DNA of 64,000 nt from Candidatus Altimarinota bacterium (GCA_020629795.1 JAHDCR010000001.1:24443-88442); one strand, 5' to 3'. Positions 34,538 through 46,110 are shown, numbered from the stretch's first letter. Notes: generated by a model not told the origin, from the letters alone. A program made the numbers and translations.

Positions 34538-35098
34538 TTATTTCTTTTTAAACATATTTTTCAAACTCGATACAGAATCTCTACTCACTGTAATACTTGG
34601 TTTTTCAACTTCAGAACTTACCTCATCATCGATTTCCTTGAGTATTTTCTCTATTTCATCTTCATCTATATTTACTTCAGGATCGCTTTCAATTTCTTTT
34701 AAAATTTCATCAATATCTTTATCAAAATCAATCTCATTTTGAAGTGAAACATCTGTATCCAGAGAAACAAAGTTTTTCATATCTATCGGCCCATTTATAG
34801 CCTTAGTTACAATTGTTTCACGTATTACTTTATTATCTTTTTCTAAAGCATCTCTCAGATAAACATCTAAAAGCTCATCTGAAAATTCTCAAATGACAAT
34901 TTTAGGATCAGTATCTATATCTTGCTTTTTAGTGAATTCTAAAATAACATTTTGATTTTCATCAAATCTAAAAAAGAAATATCATTTATCTAAAAAATTA
35001 TATGCTGCTTTGAGGACTATATCCTTTGGGAAAATTTTAGTATCAATTAACAGTTCGAACTTATTTCAAGTGACTATCTCATGTAGAAACTTACTCAT
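34538..35098 (-). CDS. hxsD: His-Xaa-Ser system protein HxsD
   Basis: 186 residues. The N-terminal 105 match HxsD: FPKDIVLKAAYNFLDKGYFFF, then EFSDELLDVYLRDALEKDN and VIRETIVTKAI. A C-terminal extension of about 80 residues is very acidic (DKDIDEILKEIESDPEVNI and a second DEDEIEKILKEIDDE copy) and ends basic (SLKNMFKKK); I do not know this extension from other HxsD proteins. HxsD is small and accompanies the radical-SAM enzymes; a precursor-recognition role is inferred. First gene of the operon. Confidence 0.83.
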
Positions 35099-35132
35099 AA
35101 ATGTATTGAATAATATAGTATTTTTCAAACCA

Positions 35133-35159
35133 AGTATACTTTTTTTTCGTTTTAAACAA
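35133..35159 (-). promoter_or_regulatory. Possible promoter of the hxsD operon
   Basis: Minus strand: -35 TTGTTT, 15-bp spacer, -10 TATACT, about 35 bp upstream of the hxsD ATG. The spacing is short, so this is tentative. Confidence 0.35.
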
Positions 35160-35181
35160 GTATTTTTACTATCTTAATATC

Positions 35182-35208
35182 TTGAAAATAACTACTTTCT
35201 TATATAAT
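35182..35208 (+). promoter_or_regulatory. Possible promoter of ppaC
   Basis: -35 TTGAAA, 15-bp spacer, -10 TATAAT, with the -10 ending 31 bp before the ppaC ATG. Confidence 0.45.
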
Positions 35209-35239
35209 AAAAAGGCTAAATTATACTTTACCTAACAAA

Positions 35240-36172
35240 ATGAACAAAATACAAGTTATAGGTCATAAAAATCCTGACACAGATTGTACTCTTTCAGCAA
35301 TTATTATGGCTGACTTTCTCACAAAAAAATGATACACAGCTACTGCATATATCCAATGAGAACTCAATAAAGAAACACAGTATCTTTTAGAAACTTACAA
35401 CATTTCAAAACCAGAGATTAAAACAGAGCTTGATACAGGTAATGAAGTTTGTTTGGTTGATCATAACGAGCCATCTCAAGCTCCAGATAACCTTACAGAT
35501 TTAAATATTACATGGCTTATTGATCATCATAAAATCCAATTTGAGAGTGCTAAGCCTCTAAAAATACGTATAGAACCTCTTTGTTCTACTGCTTCAATAC
35601 TTTATAAAATGTATATAGCAGAATGATACGAAATATCTTCAGAAATTGCTACTATGATGCTTGCTTGTATTATGTCGGATTCACTGCTATGGAAATCACC
35701 AACTACAACACAAGAAGACAAAGCTATAGCTAGTGAATTACAAAAAATAGCTAATATCTCAGACTTAGAATCATTTGCAATGCCTATGTTTGAAGCAAAA
35801 TCTGATTTGTGAGATATGCCTGTAAAGGATCTCATACAATATGATTATAAAAACTTTGAGTTTGGAGAGAAAAAAATTTGAGTAGGGACTCTTGAAACTA
35901 CAAATCCGTGATACGGTCTAGGTAGAAAAGATGAGATTTTGATTTGAATGCAGGATCTTAAACAGGAACAAAATCTTGATTTTATAATGCTCTCAATAGT
36001 TGATATACTTTGAGAAATTAATACTAGCATCACTCTTGATGGAAATGACAGCGAAATAATATCTAAGGTGTTTCAATCTCCTGTAGAAAATAATCTCTCA
36101 AATCTCTGAGCAAGACTTTCTAGAAAGAAGCAAATTATCCCTGATCTTACTGAGTATTTTAACTCACTCTAA
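35240..36172 (+). CDS. ppaC: Manganese-dependent inorganic pyrophosphatase (DHH family)
   Basis: 310 residues, the usual length of family II pyrophosphatases. Metal-binding motifs are visible: GHKNPDTD (8-15), VDHNEPSQ and IDHHKI, and the C-terminal DHHA2-like domain has ARLSRKKQIIP, whose SRKKQ is the typical phosphate-binding signature. It hydrolyses PPi to phosphate. The stop codon overlaps the start of the next gene by one base (TAATG). Confidence 0.93.
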
Positions 36173-36669
36173 TGAATACCATTTGATGTATCATCTGACG
36201 CTTTCAACCACTTCATAAGGGCCATGAACTCCTAATTCAAGCGTCTGAAAATGAGAATGACTCCACTATTATTTTTATAGGTTCATCCGAGTCAGAGAAT
36301 GTATCTAACCCGTATAATTTTCAAACAAGAAAAAAAATAATAAGGGCTAATTTTATTAACACAAACATTAGTATTATTGCTCTTCCCGATTTTAAGACAG
36401 ATCAAGCTTGGTTAGAACATATACTAAAAAAAATACCTGAAGATATTTCAAGACTTAACATTTATTGTGGTGATAAAGATAATGATTCTGCGATTATTAG
36501 CATTCAAAGCCTAGAGCATACTATCCCCTTTTCAATAAGTATTACGGAAATACCAAGAAGCATTATACCCGTTTCAGCGACACAAATTCGAACAGCTATA
36601 AAAGACAATAATACAAAATTTTTAAATTTATATCTCACAGAAGAAACTATTAAGATAGTAAAAAAATAG
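36172..36669 (+). CDS. Nicotinamide-nucleotide adenylyltransferase (NadM-like)
   Basis: 165 residues. The nucleotidyltransferase motif GRFQPLHKGHELLI (9-22) contains HxGH, and the C-terminal PVSATQIRTAI corresponds to the ISxTxIR motif. The short length and GRFQP start fit archaeal-type NMN adenylyltransferase (NMN + ATP to NAD + PPi). PPi release makes sense next to ppaC, to which it is translationally coupled. Related cytidylyltransferases are an alternative. Confidence 0.8.
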
Positions 36670-36737
36670 GCTAAAATTTGCTATTTTAAAGCCTTAAAAT
36701 ATAATAACAATATAATTACTCATTTAAAATAAAATAT

Positions 36738-37283
36738 ATGATAGAGCAAGCACAAACTCAATTAAATAAAGCCTTACACCATCTAGAAAGCGAATTTGGA
36801 AAACTACAAATGGGCCGAGCAAATCCAGCGCTTGTAGAGGACATTATGATAGAACAGTACGGGAGTATGCAGCCAATTAAAAACTCTGCTTCCATTTGAG
36901 TGATGGACCCTCAAACACTTTCTATTTCTCCATGGGACAAAGAACTAGTTGGAGTGATTACAAAAGCTATCATTGCTGCAAATATCGGACTCAACCCTCA
37001 ATCAGGAGCTGAAAGTATCCTTATCAAAGTACCACAAATGACTGAGGAACGAAGAAAAGATATGGCAAAAATCGTAAAAAAATATGGTGAAGATGCGAAA
37101 GTTTCAATTAGGAATATAAGATGAGATGTTCATAAACAAATAGCAAAACAAAAAACTGAAAAAGAAATTTCAGAAGACGAGGCTAAAGACCTAGAAACGC
37201 AGCTACAAAAATTTGTAGATGCCGCAAACAAAAAGATTGATGAAGCAACAAAACAAAAAGAAGCTGATGTTATGAAGGTGTAG
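36738..37283 (+). CDS. frr: Ribosome recycling factor
   Basis: 181 residues. It begins [20 protein letters not shown], with the family's R-A-N-P motif ([11 protein letters not shown]). [20 protein letters not shown] and [21 protein letters not shown] are diagnostic. It splits post-termination ribosomes together with EF-G. The invariant glycine before VMDPQTL is TGA. Confidence 0.95.
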
Positions 37284-37308
37284 TACATTATCTCAAGGAG
37301 AAAAACTT

Positions 37309-37336
37309 TTGTTTTTTAGGAAAAACTTTATATAAT
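37309..37336 (+). promoter_or_regulatory. rpmG promoter
   Basis: -35 TTGTTT, 16-bp spacer, -10 TATAAT, with the -10 ending 38 bp upstream of the rpmG ATG. Confidence 0.6.
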
Positions 37337-37374
37337 CCTCGCGATTAAAAACTATTATTATTTATACAACTGTT

Positions 37375-37557
37375 ATGGCTAAAGGAAAAAGAACATATGT
37401 AGCATACTACTCTACAGAAACTGGAAACATGGTTCACACAACTAATATCCAAAAAAAGAACTTTGAAGCTGGTAAAAAAGGACCAGAACTTAGAAAATAC
37501 AACAAAGTTACAAGAAAACACGAAACTCTTAGAATGAAAGAAATCAAAAAAGGATAA
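37375..37557 (+). CDS. rpmG: Ribosomal protein bL33
   Basis: 60 residues, MAKGKRTYVAYYSTETGN..., with KKKNF-type QKKNFEAGKK and LRKYNKVTRKHETLRMKEIKKG. Length and basic composition fit bL33. It lacks the CxxC zinc pairs, so it is the zinc-free type. Transcribed alone from its own promoter to the following terminator. No TGA codons. Confidence 0.9.
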   Translation: MAKGKRTYVAYYSTETGNMVHTTNIQKKNFEAGKKGPELRKYNKVTRKHETLRMKEIKKG

Positions 37558-37573
37558 TTTTTCGTTAATAATA

Positions 37574-37605
37574 AAAAAACTCTCAGAATATTCTGAGAGT
37601 TTTTT
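37574..37605. terminator. Bidirectional intrinsic terminator
   Basis: Perfect palindrome of 16-bp arms: A-run, CTCTCAGAAT / ATTCTGAGAG, T-run. It serves rpmG and the convergent pseudopilin array. Confidence 0.9.
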
Positions 37606-37606
37606 A

Positions 37607-38902
37607 TTATCGAACATATATCCAAGAATCATAATGCCAATTCACATCATATCAGCTATCTCCTGATTCAATTCACCAAGCTCTTGAATCGTATCTAGTT
37701 CATGAAGAATTTCAATCAACTTGTCTAAATGCAATAATATAGATTCCATCATGAGGTGTCGGTCTCAAGCCCCAAAATCCTTCATTACATTGAGAGTTCG
37801 TACTGTAAATATATTCAGAACTTATTGAAGTTTTATAATAAAACTCTCCAGAACTACCTAATAATTGATTTCATGAACAACCAGGCATAAGTGGTCACAT
37901 AAAAAATCCATCTGCATCCCTACTATACTTAAATTGTAAATATCTATTTTGATTATTTGCGGTGATAATATCTGGAGTATCATATGTCACAATCATTTCT
38001 GTATGATTAAAATCTTTCATATTTAAACTATATAATTTATCTGTATCTATTCTTGATGAATTATATATTCAAGTTACCGAATTAAAGTAAATATCTTTTC
38101 ATTCAGTATCGTTATCAATGTGAGCCACAAAAGTCCAACCTCAACCATCTGTAGTCATATCACAATAAACTTCTAACTGTTTATCACCGTTTAAATTAAT
38201 TTTATAAATACCATCATCTGCTGATCCTAATGAGTTTAAAATATTTTTACAAGTTAAATTAGGAACCATTCAAATAAGCTCACTACCTGAGCCTGTAGTT
38301 ATACTTGCATTTGAAGCAAATGATACCAGTAAATCATTAGTAGATAAAATATCATAAGTGCCTTCTTTTATTTCCTGTAGTGGTATTCGAGTATCTTCTT
38401 CAATTAGCACTCATAGTTCAGCTCCTACCACATAAGGATTTAAACTTGAGTAATCGATTGTTTCATCAGCATTTACTTTTGGGTTCAGTGTAATTAAATC
38501 CCTCGAATTATTTTCTTCAAAAAATCAAAGTAGTTGAGCATATTTTCTATCTTCTGACATAAAATATGTATATGGTTGATTATTCTTTGGATCCATTCCC
38601 CCATCAGAGAATTTTATAGTATTAAGGACACCTTCATCAGCATATCACTGGCCTCATACTGGATTTACACCCGATACAATACTAATAGCTTTTTCAGGAA
38701 ATGGGAGCCTAGATCGAGTTGAGTAAAGAGAGAGAGCTTTATGAATTCACGACATCTGTTGTATTCTACTACTATCTCTAACTCCTTTCAAATAATCTGT
38801 GTATGCTACAAATCATAATGTTGAGAGTATCGCTAATATTGATAATACAACTATTAGTTCAACAAGAGTAAAAGCTTTTCATTTATTATTTTTCATATTC
38901 AT
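37607..38902 (-). CDS. Tandem pseudopilin 6 (last of array)
   Basis: 431 residues from MNMKNN. Prepilin signal GKAFTLVELIVVLSILAILS. The pilin body contains a conserved block seen through the array (KQGYADEGVLNTIKFSDGG-like; LEEDTRIPLQEI). The fibrinogen-like part is GIYKINLNGDKQLEVYCDMT with TDGGGWTFV, and the chain ends WIYVR. Closest in layout to the copy at 40195-41472 (SRIQQMSGIHKALSLY). Probably a minor pilin or pilus-tip protein. A second ATG 6 bp further in is possible. Confidence 0.85.
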
Positions 38903-38904
38903 TA

Positions 38905-40188
38905 TTATCTAACGTAAAACCAAACACTATGACCAAATCATTGGGATCCTAATCCAGTTGGATCCCAAGCTTGTGGTCTCCATTCAGTTCCAAAAGTTGA
39001 TCAACCAGAATCTCTCGTCCTAAGCAAATATGTTCATCCTGGATTATAAACCTTTGGTCGTAACCACCATCAGTTTGAGTCACAACTTCAAACATTACTC
39101 CATATAGGTTCTGATCATAAATACATTTGATGAAAAAAACCATCTGACTTTCAAAAATTATCACTACAATTCATTAAATCATCTGTGTGAAACATTTCTG
39201 CATCTAATCAATACCTCAGGAGTAAAAAACGATCATTTTCATTTGCAATAACAGGATCACTTGTATCTATTAGTGCCATCATCTCCTCATGTCATAATCA
39301 GTCCATAGCAATAAAATATTCTTCTCATGAGTCTGTTCTATTTGAGTCATATACTCATGTTCAGGTTTTAAATCGTATCTCCGACGTTCTAGTGCTACCA
39401 TCAATAAATCAAGCAAAAGTCCATCATCACCCCTCTGTTTCCATGTCACAGTATACTTGAGTTTTTGTAGATCCAGCTAACGATATTACATATTTTCAGT
39501 TTCATTTAGAGTTTCCTAATTCAAGAATTCTTTCACAAGAAATATCTGGTATAATCAATGATATATTGTCTCATTGATTAGTAGAGAGTCTATTATCATC
39601 ACTCAGATAGGATATAATTGACTCTGATCCACTTACTACATCATAAACTCCAGAAATCTTATAAGCTTCTATCGATTGTATTGGAGCATTACTCCCTTCA
39701 TCAACAAGTACTCCTAATGGTGATCCTAAAACTTTTGGAAACATAGAACTATAATCTTGAGCAGCATATCATTGAGATGTAACAAAATTACCTAATAAAT
39801 CTCTATCATCTGTATAAGTCATAAGCTGAAAATCTCTACCGTTATTACTTAACATATATGTTAAATACGTGTCATATTCTATATCCTTTCATCCCCCATC
39901 ATATCATACTATTTTAATAGTATTTTCCCCCGCATATCATTGATATGCAAAAGTATTTCCACTAGCTTGAATTTCTATCATTTCTTCTGGATATGGGAGT
40001 TTAGAACTAATAGAATATGTGTACATACCCTCATACATTTCACTCATTTGAAGCAATCTATTTGTATCTCTCGAATCTCATAAATACGACTGATACGCTC
40101 ATAATCATATAACACTTAAAATCACTAATATAGTTATAACAACTATGAGTTCTACAAAGGTAAATGCTTTTATATTTTTTATATTCAT
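38905..40188 (-). CDS. Tandem pseudopilin 5
   Basis: 427 residues. Starts MNIKNIKAFTFVELIVVITI with the prepilin Glu. The body contains DTNRLLQMSEMYEGMYTYSI and the block VLVDEGSNAPIQSIEAYKIS. The fibrinogen-like motif reads VYCDMETEGGGW. The chain ends VWFYVR. Its stop is 2 bp from the next gene's start. Similar to the copies at 41482 and 44018. Confidence 0.84.
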
Positions 40189-40194
40189 ATTATA

Positions 40195-41472
40195 TTATCT
40201 AACAAATATCATTCATTGTTCTCATCTAAAATTATCAAGTCCTGTTCACTCATTATCCAATGAATTATTGTTTGTTTGCATTTCGTTAGCAAATATAAAT
40301 CACTCTTCTGAAGTATTTTGTCTATTGAAAACATATCCAGATTCATTTCAAAATGCTCCCCAATACCTTAAAGACTTACTATTAGTATTTCATCATCTAA
40401 AACAATTCTCACTATATCAAGCAGCGTTATATAGTGTAGAACAATTTGATGTTTCCGATACTTGATCATCTAATTGCGGTTCTGGAAATTGGATTTCTTG
40501 CTGAAAAAACACATCATCTATATCCATAGTAATTGCTGCTGTAATATTTTTTCCAGTATCATAGGTAGCAATCATGATTTCTTTAAATCGTAATTTAACT
40601 ACAGCCGATCATAAAGAATATGCATTAGAATCTACGAAAATACTTCATTGAGATTGTAGCCATCAAAAATTTCCAGATCACAATGGATGAGTTCGGGCTA
40701 ATAAGGTCCATCACTTTCAATATCACTTTGCAGCATCATCCATATCGCAATAAACATCTACAGATTCATATCAGCTTGGGTTGATTTTATACTCTCAGCT
40801 ACTAAGTCACGGAATATCTGATATAAGTTTACTACAGCTTGTATTAGGCACCATTCCGTATAAAACTTCTCCTGATCAAGTTACAAAATCATTATTATTA
40901 AAATATGAAACATAGCTTTGCGTATTTGTTAATAAATCAATATTTTCATCAATTACATCTTGTATAGGGATATTTGTATCATCTTGTATGAGCACTCATA
41001 ACTTCGCACCATGTACTAAGGGAAACAGGGTTGAATACTCTACTCAATCATTTGCAAAAGTAGCTGAACCCAGTGCTAGCATTTCTGAAGTATTATTTTC
41101 TTCAAAAAATCATAATAGTTGAGCTTTTTTTCTATCATGAGACATAAAATACGTAAAATATTTATTAGTTTTAGGATCTACTCAACCGTCAGTATATTTT
41201 ATGGTATTTAGTACAGATTGATTTACATATCACTGTATTCATACATTATTAGCTCATGCTACTATGCTCAAAGCATCTTCTGGAAGTGGAAGTCTTGCTC
41301 GAGAGCTATAGATTGTGAGAGCTTTATGGATTTCTGTCATTTGCTGAATTCTACTACTATCTCGAACTCCCTTTAAATAATCAGTATAAGCAACAAATCA
41401 AATTGTAGATAAAATAGATAAAATCACTATCACAATTATAAGCTCTACTAATGTAAATCATCCCTTTTTCAT
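40195..41472 (-). CDS. Tandem pseudopilin 4
   Basis: 425 residues. Starts MKKGGFTLVELIIVIVIL. The segment DSSRIQQMTEIHKALTIYSS and the tail block IQDDTNIPIQDVIDEN are near copies of those in the 37607-38902 gene. The fibrinogen-like region is degenerate: VYCDMDDAAKGYGKGWT has an altered spacing before GWT. Ends MIFVR. TGA is used for Gly in the signal (KKGGF). Confidence 0.84.
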
Positions 41473-41481
41473 TTTAATATT

Positions 41482-42693
41482 TTATCTAATAAATATCATT
41501 CATTGCATATTTCTCAAGGAATTTAAGAAATTTGGAGAATGGCTATATCAGTTATTAGTTAATCCATGAAATCATGAATTGGTTGTATTTTTAAAAGTAT
41601 ATCCATTAGTAACATCTATCTCTCACCAATAAGTAAAACATGTAGGGATCTCACCTGCCGATGTTTCAGTAATTGTTGTACAATTTCAAGGAAATCTTTC
41701 TGTACTTGAAAGTGCACTTCACACAACAGAACTATCTACTCACTCTAATATCCAACTAGCATCTATATTTCAAGCGTCAGTAAAACTTGACATCAAAATT
41801 TGATCAAATTGAATATTTTGAACATTAGTTCACATAGAGTACAACTCACTCATATTTTCTGGATTTCAATGAGATTCTAACCATCAAAAATTTTCTCAAG
41901 AAGCATTTTCTGAGCTCCTTGCAATTAGAGTCCAGCCTCAACCGTTAATTTCCATATTACAGTATACTCTTAACTTCACGTTACCCTGTGGGGAAATAGT
42001 ATATATACCATTTCACTGCGATTTTCAAAGTTGTTGTATTCGTTCACAGTTATGATTAGGCAATAGTTGCATAAGGCTTGAATTGATAGAATCAATATAA
42101 ACTCTATCTGAATAATAAGCTTTAATATTTTGGCCTCATGTTACTACATCATAAGTTCAAATATTTTTTACTAGTTCTATAAGATGTAATGGTTCTTGAG
42201 TTTCTAGCTCTACCATGATTCATAGAGAATCTCATATTACTTTAGGGTATAAAGATTGATAGTCGATATTTGCATGTGTTTCTCACACTATATTATGAGA
42301 TAATAATCAAGATTCCCCTATATAAGACATAAGTTGAAAATCTTTTTGATTCGTAGATAACATATATGTGAGATAAGTTCCATACTCTAAATCCACTCAT
42401 CAGCCATCGTATCATATGGTTTTTATCACAGATTCACCAGCTATTCATTGATACGCAAATGTATTACCATTTGCTGTAATATCTATCATTTCTTCAGGGA
42501 AAGGAAGTCTAGAATTTATACTATATCTATCTAATCAATCATGAATATCATTGAGCTGAACGACTCTATTTGCATCTCTTCCTCCTGAAAGATAGGATTG
42601 ATATACTCAAAATCATATCGCAGATAAAATAGCCATAATAGTAATAACGACTATAAGTTCTACAAATGTAAACGCTCTATAATTTTTATACAT
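41482..42693 (-). CDS. Tandem pseudopilin 3
   Basis: 403 residues. Starts MYKNYRAFTFVELIVVITIM. The body block RDANRVVQLNDIHDGLDRYS is shared with the 38905 copy. The fibrinogen-like motif reads RVYCNMEINGGGWTL. Ends MIFIR. The gap to the next gene is 12 bp. Confidence 0.84.
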
Positions 42694-42696
42694 ACT

Positions 42697-44001
42697 TTAT
42701 CTTACAAATATCATTCCTTGTTCTCCAAATAACTCTCATAGACCCGTTGCAGGACTTGCTCTTTTCCAACCATCAGTATTTAATCCATAACGGTTATAAT
42801 TATTATCTGTAGTAGAACTCTTATGAAAAAAATAGTGCGTATAAACTGGTGTATCAGTTGTTCCAGCAGCATCATTTACTGCATTAGAGGGATAATGAAG
42901 CATTCACCATCTTTGTAGAGAATTATCAACACCTTGATCGCAAGGACTATCCCAATCAGTTATTGCAGGATATACTTCTTCACATCACGGTGAATATGTA
43001 GCTGTAGCATATGCCTCCGTATCTTTAATATAATTTCTATCTACACCTATCTTTACTGCCCTTTCTATTGTCTTTCAGCTTGTATAAGAAGTGGCTAAAA
43101 TTTCACTGAAGTTTAATTCTGTACTTTGAATTCAAAGAGAATAGGCTTGATTATCATCACGAATACTCCCTCTAGAAAATAGCCATCAAAAACTATCAGT
43201 TGTACCTGAAGTATGACTTCTCGCTACTAGAGCCCATCATCCCCCATCCATATCCGGATCCAAATTACAATAAACTTCAAACGGATTAAGTCATGTAGGA
43301 TTTATATTATAAATTTGACTCACACGTAAGCCACTATCAAATATTTTTTTACAAGTTGTATATGGTATGATTCAAATAAGCTCATCTTCTTTTCAAGAAA
43401 TTACTTGTAAATCAGTAATATATGCATCAAATTCATTAGTAGTAGAATCTTGTAGATCCATATATCAACTAGATATATATTCAGACATTTCTTGCAGTGG
43501 AGTATTTGTATTTTGCTCTAATACAATACCAAGTTTTTTCCCCATAACTTGTGGGAATCTTTGAGAATAGTCGACTGCATGCCCCACAGGTATAAGTCCA
43601 GAGATTACATTAGGATTATATTCCTCTAAAAAACCTAAAACTTGAAAATCTTTTCTATTGCGTGAAAGCAAATATGTATAATACGTATCATCGAAAGGAT
43701 CTTTTGTAGCTTCACTATAAGCTATTGTTTCTAAAACATTTTCTCAAGCATATCATTGATATAAAAATGGAGTTGTATTGTTTCTAATTTCAACACTATC
43801 ATCAGGAAGTGGAAGTTGCCCCTTTGTAATTCAGAGTCTTAATCCATCACGCAGACCAGTAAGTTGAGCTAGTCTCTTACTGTCTCTTGTATCAGTAAGA
43901 TATTCTTCATAAGAAATAAAACCAACAGTAGCAAGTATTGATAGAATTACTGCGACTATTACGAGTTCAACAAGTGTAAATCATTTATTTCAATGTTTCA
44001 T
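42697..44001 (-). CDS. Tandem pseudopilin 2
   Basis: 434 residues. Starts MKHGNKGFTLVELVIVAVI with TGA-coded glycines. The conserved block is VLEQNTNTPLQEMSEYISS and the fibrinogen-like motif is VYCNLDPDMDGGGWA, with an insertion before GGGW. Ends MIFVR. Same layout as its neighbours. Confidence 0.84.
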
Positions 44002-44017
44002 ATTTGTGTATTAAGTT

Positions 44018-45340
44018 TTAACGTATCATTATATAAGAGCTACTCCCCCTGTAAGTTTTGTTTCACCAATCATCATTACATCCATCTCAATCCTGATAAT
44101 CATCTAATCAATATGCATTTATAGTTGCCCCACTATTTCTATCATCAATAAATGAAAATTCTCTCTCCGTTCAAGACAAAACATCTTGAATTGCTGTATG
44201 AGGTTCAAATGTTCACGCTCAATTATGAAGTGTAATATATCTAGGATCTCAGTTTCAACACCTTAGGTCATTCATTCATTTCTTTGAACTAATCTCATTA
44301 TCCCAAGAACTTGCTATATCAGATTCAAAAGTATCAGTATTTGGTATAATTTGAACATTATCCCACTTCATGTACTGATACGTATTCATATTTGTAAATT
44401 TTCATGAATATCCTGAAAAAACAAGCTCATTGAATTCTATTCCTGCAGCATTAATCACAAAATCAGTAGACTCAGATATGCTCCCACATGCGTGGTCTGC
44501 AAATCAAGATAGTCTTGGCTTGCAGTCACTTGAATTTAAAGATTCATCATCCTTATTATCATTATTTACCACTACATTCCATCACCCTCACTCTGTTTCC
44601 ATATCACAGTATACTCGTACTTTGTTTAAGCCAGTTGGATTAATAGTATATACACCACTTCCTTTTGAACCTCACAGTTCTAAAATTCTCTTACAATTCT
44701 TATCTGGTATAATTCTACTTATATTATCTTCGTAATATTCGTCTTGAGATAAATAAACTCTTAAATTCTCTCCTCCATTAACAACATCGTAACTTCATGA
44801 ACCGGAAATTGATTCTATCGTTTGAATAGGCTGTTGGGTTTCACTTTCTATAAGGATTCAAAGAGCTTTTCAAAGTACTTTTGGGTATAGTACTTGATAA
44901 TCTGTAAAAGCATGAGTTCTATCTACTAGTGAGATTTGAGATGATTGTTGATCTTCTAAAAAATGTAAGATTTGCGTATCTTTTCTATTTGTCAGGAGCA
45001 TATACGTAGGATATATATCGAGGACTTCATCATAAGGATTTCACTTAAAACTTATAGTATTTGCTATAGCTTCTGTAAAATCTCATTGGTATGCAAAAAT
45101 ACTACCACTGGCAGTTATATTAACCTTATTTTCTGGAAGAGGGATTTGTGATTTTAATCAATACGTACCAAATGAAGTGCTTATATCTCTCATAAGAGAG
45201 ATTTTCGCAGTATCTCTCCCTACTGATAAATAGGATTCATAACTTACAAAACCAATCGTTGCAAGTATAGCTATAATTACAAGCACAATTATAAGTTCCA
45301 CAAACGTAAAAGCAGGTGTCTTTTTTTGCATAAATAGCAT
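44018..45340 (-). CDS. Tandem pseudopilin 1 (first of array)
   Basis: 440 residues from MLFMQ (437 from the inner ATG). Starts MQKKTPAFTFVELIIVLVII. The body is GRDTAKISLMRDISTSFGTY. The fibrinogen-like motif is RVYCDMETEGGGWNVVV and the chain ends YIMIR. As the 5'-most copy it probably carries the array's promoter in the 45341-45410 gap. Confidence 0.84.
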
Positions 45341-45410
45341 TTAAATTTATTGTATTTAGAGCATTGTATAGAGAAAACTCATACGGTAAAGCAAACTAAG
45401 TTGACATACT

Positions 45411-45440
45411 AAAAAATCCCTACTTGAGTAGGGATTTTTT
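45411..45440. terminator. Bidirectional intrinsic terminator
   Basis: AAAAAATCCCTAC, loop TTGA, GTAGGGATTTTTT, just downstream of the rpsU stop on the minus strand. Confidence 0.88.
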
Positions 45441-45449
45441 AGGAAACGC

Positions 45450-45650
45450 TTAGAAGTATACTTTTGAGTTTAATTCTCTATAATGATTTGTAATTATAGC
45501 TTTTTCTCTTTGTTTTCTCTTTTTTAGATCTTTAATTGCGTATCTCTCTTTTTTGAGTTTTGTTACAATTCTAGATTGAAAAAACATTTTCTTATATCTA
45601 AGAATGAGTTTTTCATTTGATTCACCTTCTTTTCTTACTGCGTATATCAT
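45450..45650 (-). CDS. rpsU: Ribosomal protein bS21
   Basis: 66 residues, MIYAVRKEGESNEKLILRYK then KMFFQSRIVTKLKKERY and a basic tail (KKRKQREKAI). The start MIYAVRKEGES is preferred over an upstream ATG because a GGAGAT Shine-Dalgarno stands 6-8 bp before it. The pattern E-x-n-e-k-L-i-x-R-y-K-k is the bS21 signature. Confidence 0.85.
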   Translation of the reverse strand: MIYAVRKEGESNEKLILRYKKMFFQSRIVTKLKKERYAIKDLKKRKQREKAIITNHYRELNSKVYF

Positions 45651-45691
45651 ATTTCTATCTCCTTTGGAAAATATAGTTTTAAAGTGCAAGG

Positions 45692-45718
45692 ATTATATCT
45701 TTTTTTTTTGTTTGTCAA
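45692..45718 (-). promoter_or_regulatory. rpsU promoter
   Basis: Minus strand: -35 TTGACA, 15-bp A-rich spacer, -10 TATAAT; both hexamers are perfect consensus. Confidence 0.65.
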
Positions 45719-45771
45719 ACAAAAAAACGCGTGTAGAATTCTCACAATATTTAACCCGAATTTTTCCAACC

Positions 45772-46110
45772 ATGAAACAAGACAGACTTATAAAAGCTCA
45801 ATCAATTACAAAAAAAATCATATCAGAATATTTTATTACCAATGCGCGAGAGCTCACAACTACATATGGAATTATTACGATAACTCAAATTGATATCAGT
45901 AGTGATCTATCATATATGGATATACATGCAAGCTGCATGATGAACAAAGACACACTCACTAAAGAGCTTTCTACACATGCTCATATGCTTCAAAAAATTC
46001 TTTGAAAAGAAATGGCATTTGTTAAAGTACCAAAAATTCGTTTTAAATATGACCAAAGTGGAGAAGACTCTTCACATATCTATACAACTATTAAGAACCT
46101 CAACAATTAA
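45772..46110 (+). CDS. rbfA: Ribosome-binding factor A
   Basis: 112 residues. The KH-like fold pattern is seen as ITKKIISEYFITNARELTTT, then ITITQIDISSDLSYMDIHAS and FVKVPKIRFKYDQSGEDSSH, the last matching the RbfA motif ...P.l.F..D.s.e. It helps 30S maturation near 16S helix 1. The ATG is followed by MKQDRLIKAQS. Only one TGA codon (LQKILGKEM). Confidence 0.82.

Noticed and set aside
20753..35098. Lasso-peptide cluster
   Set aside because: An asparagine-synthetase-like gene is present but no B-type leader peptidase/recognition proteins are seen, and the HxsB/HxsD and H-x-S/N precursor point to the His-Xaa-Ser type.
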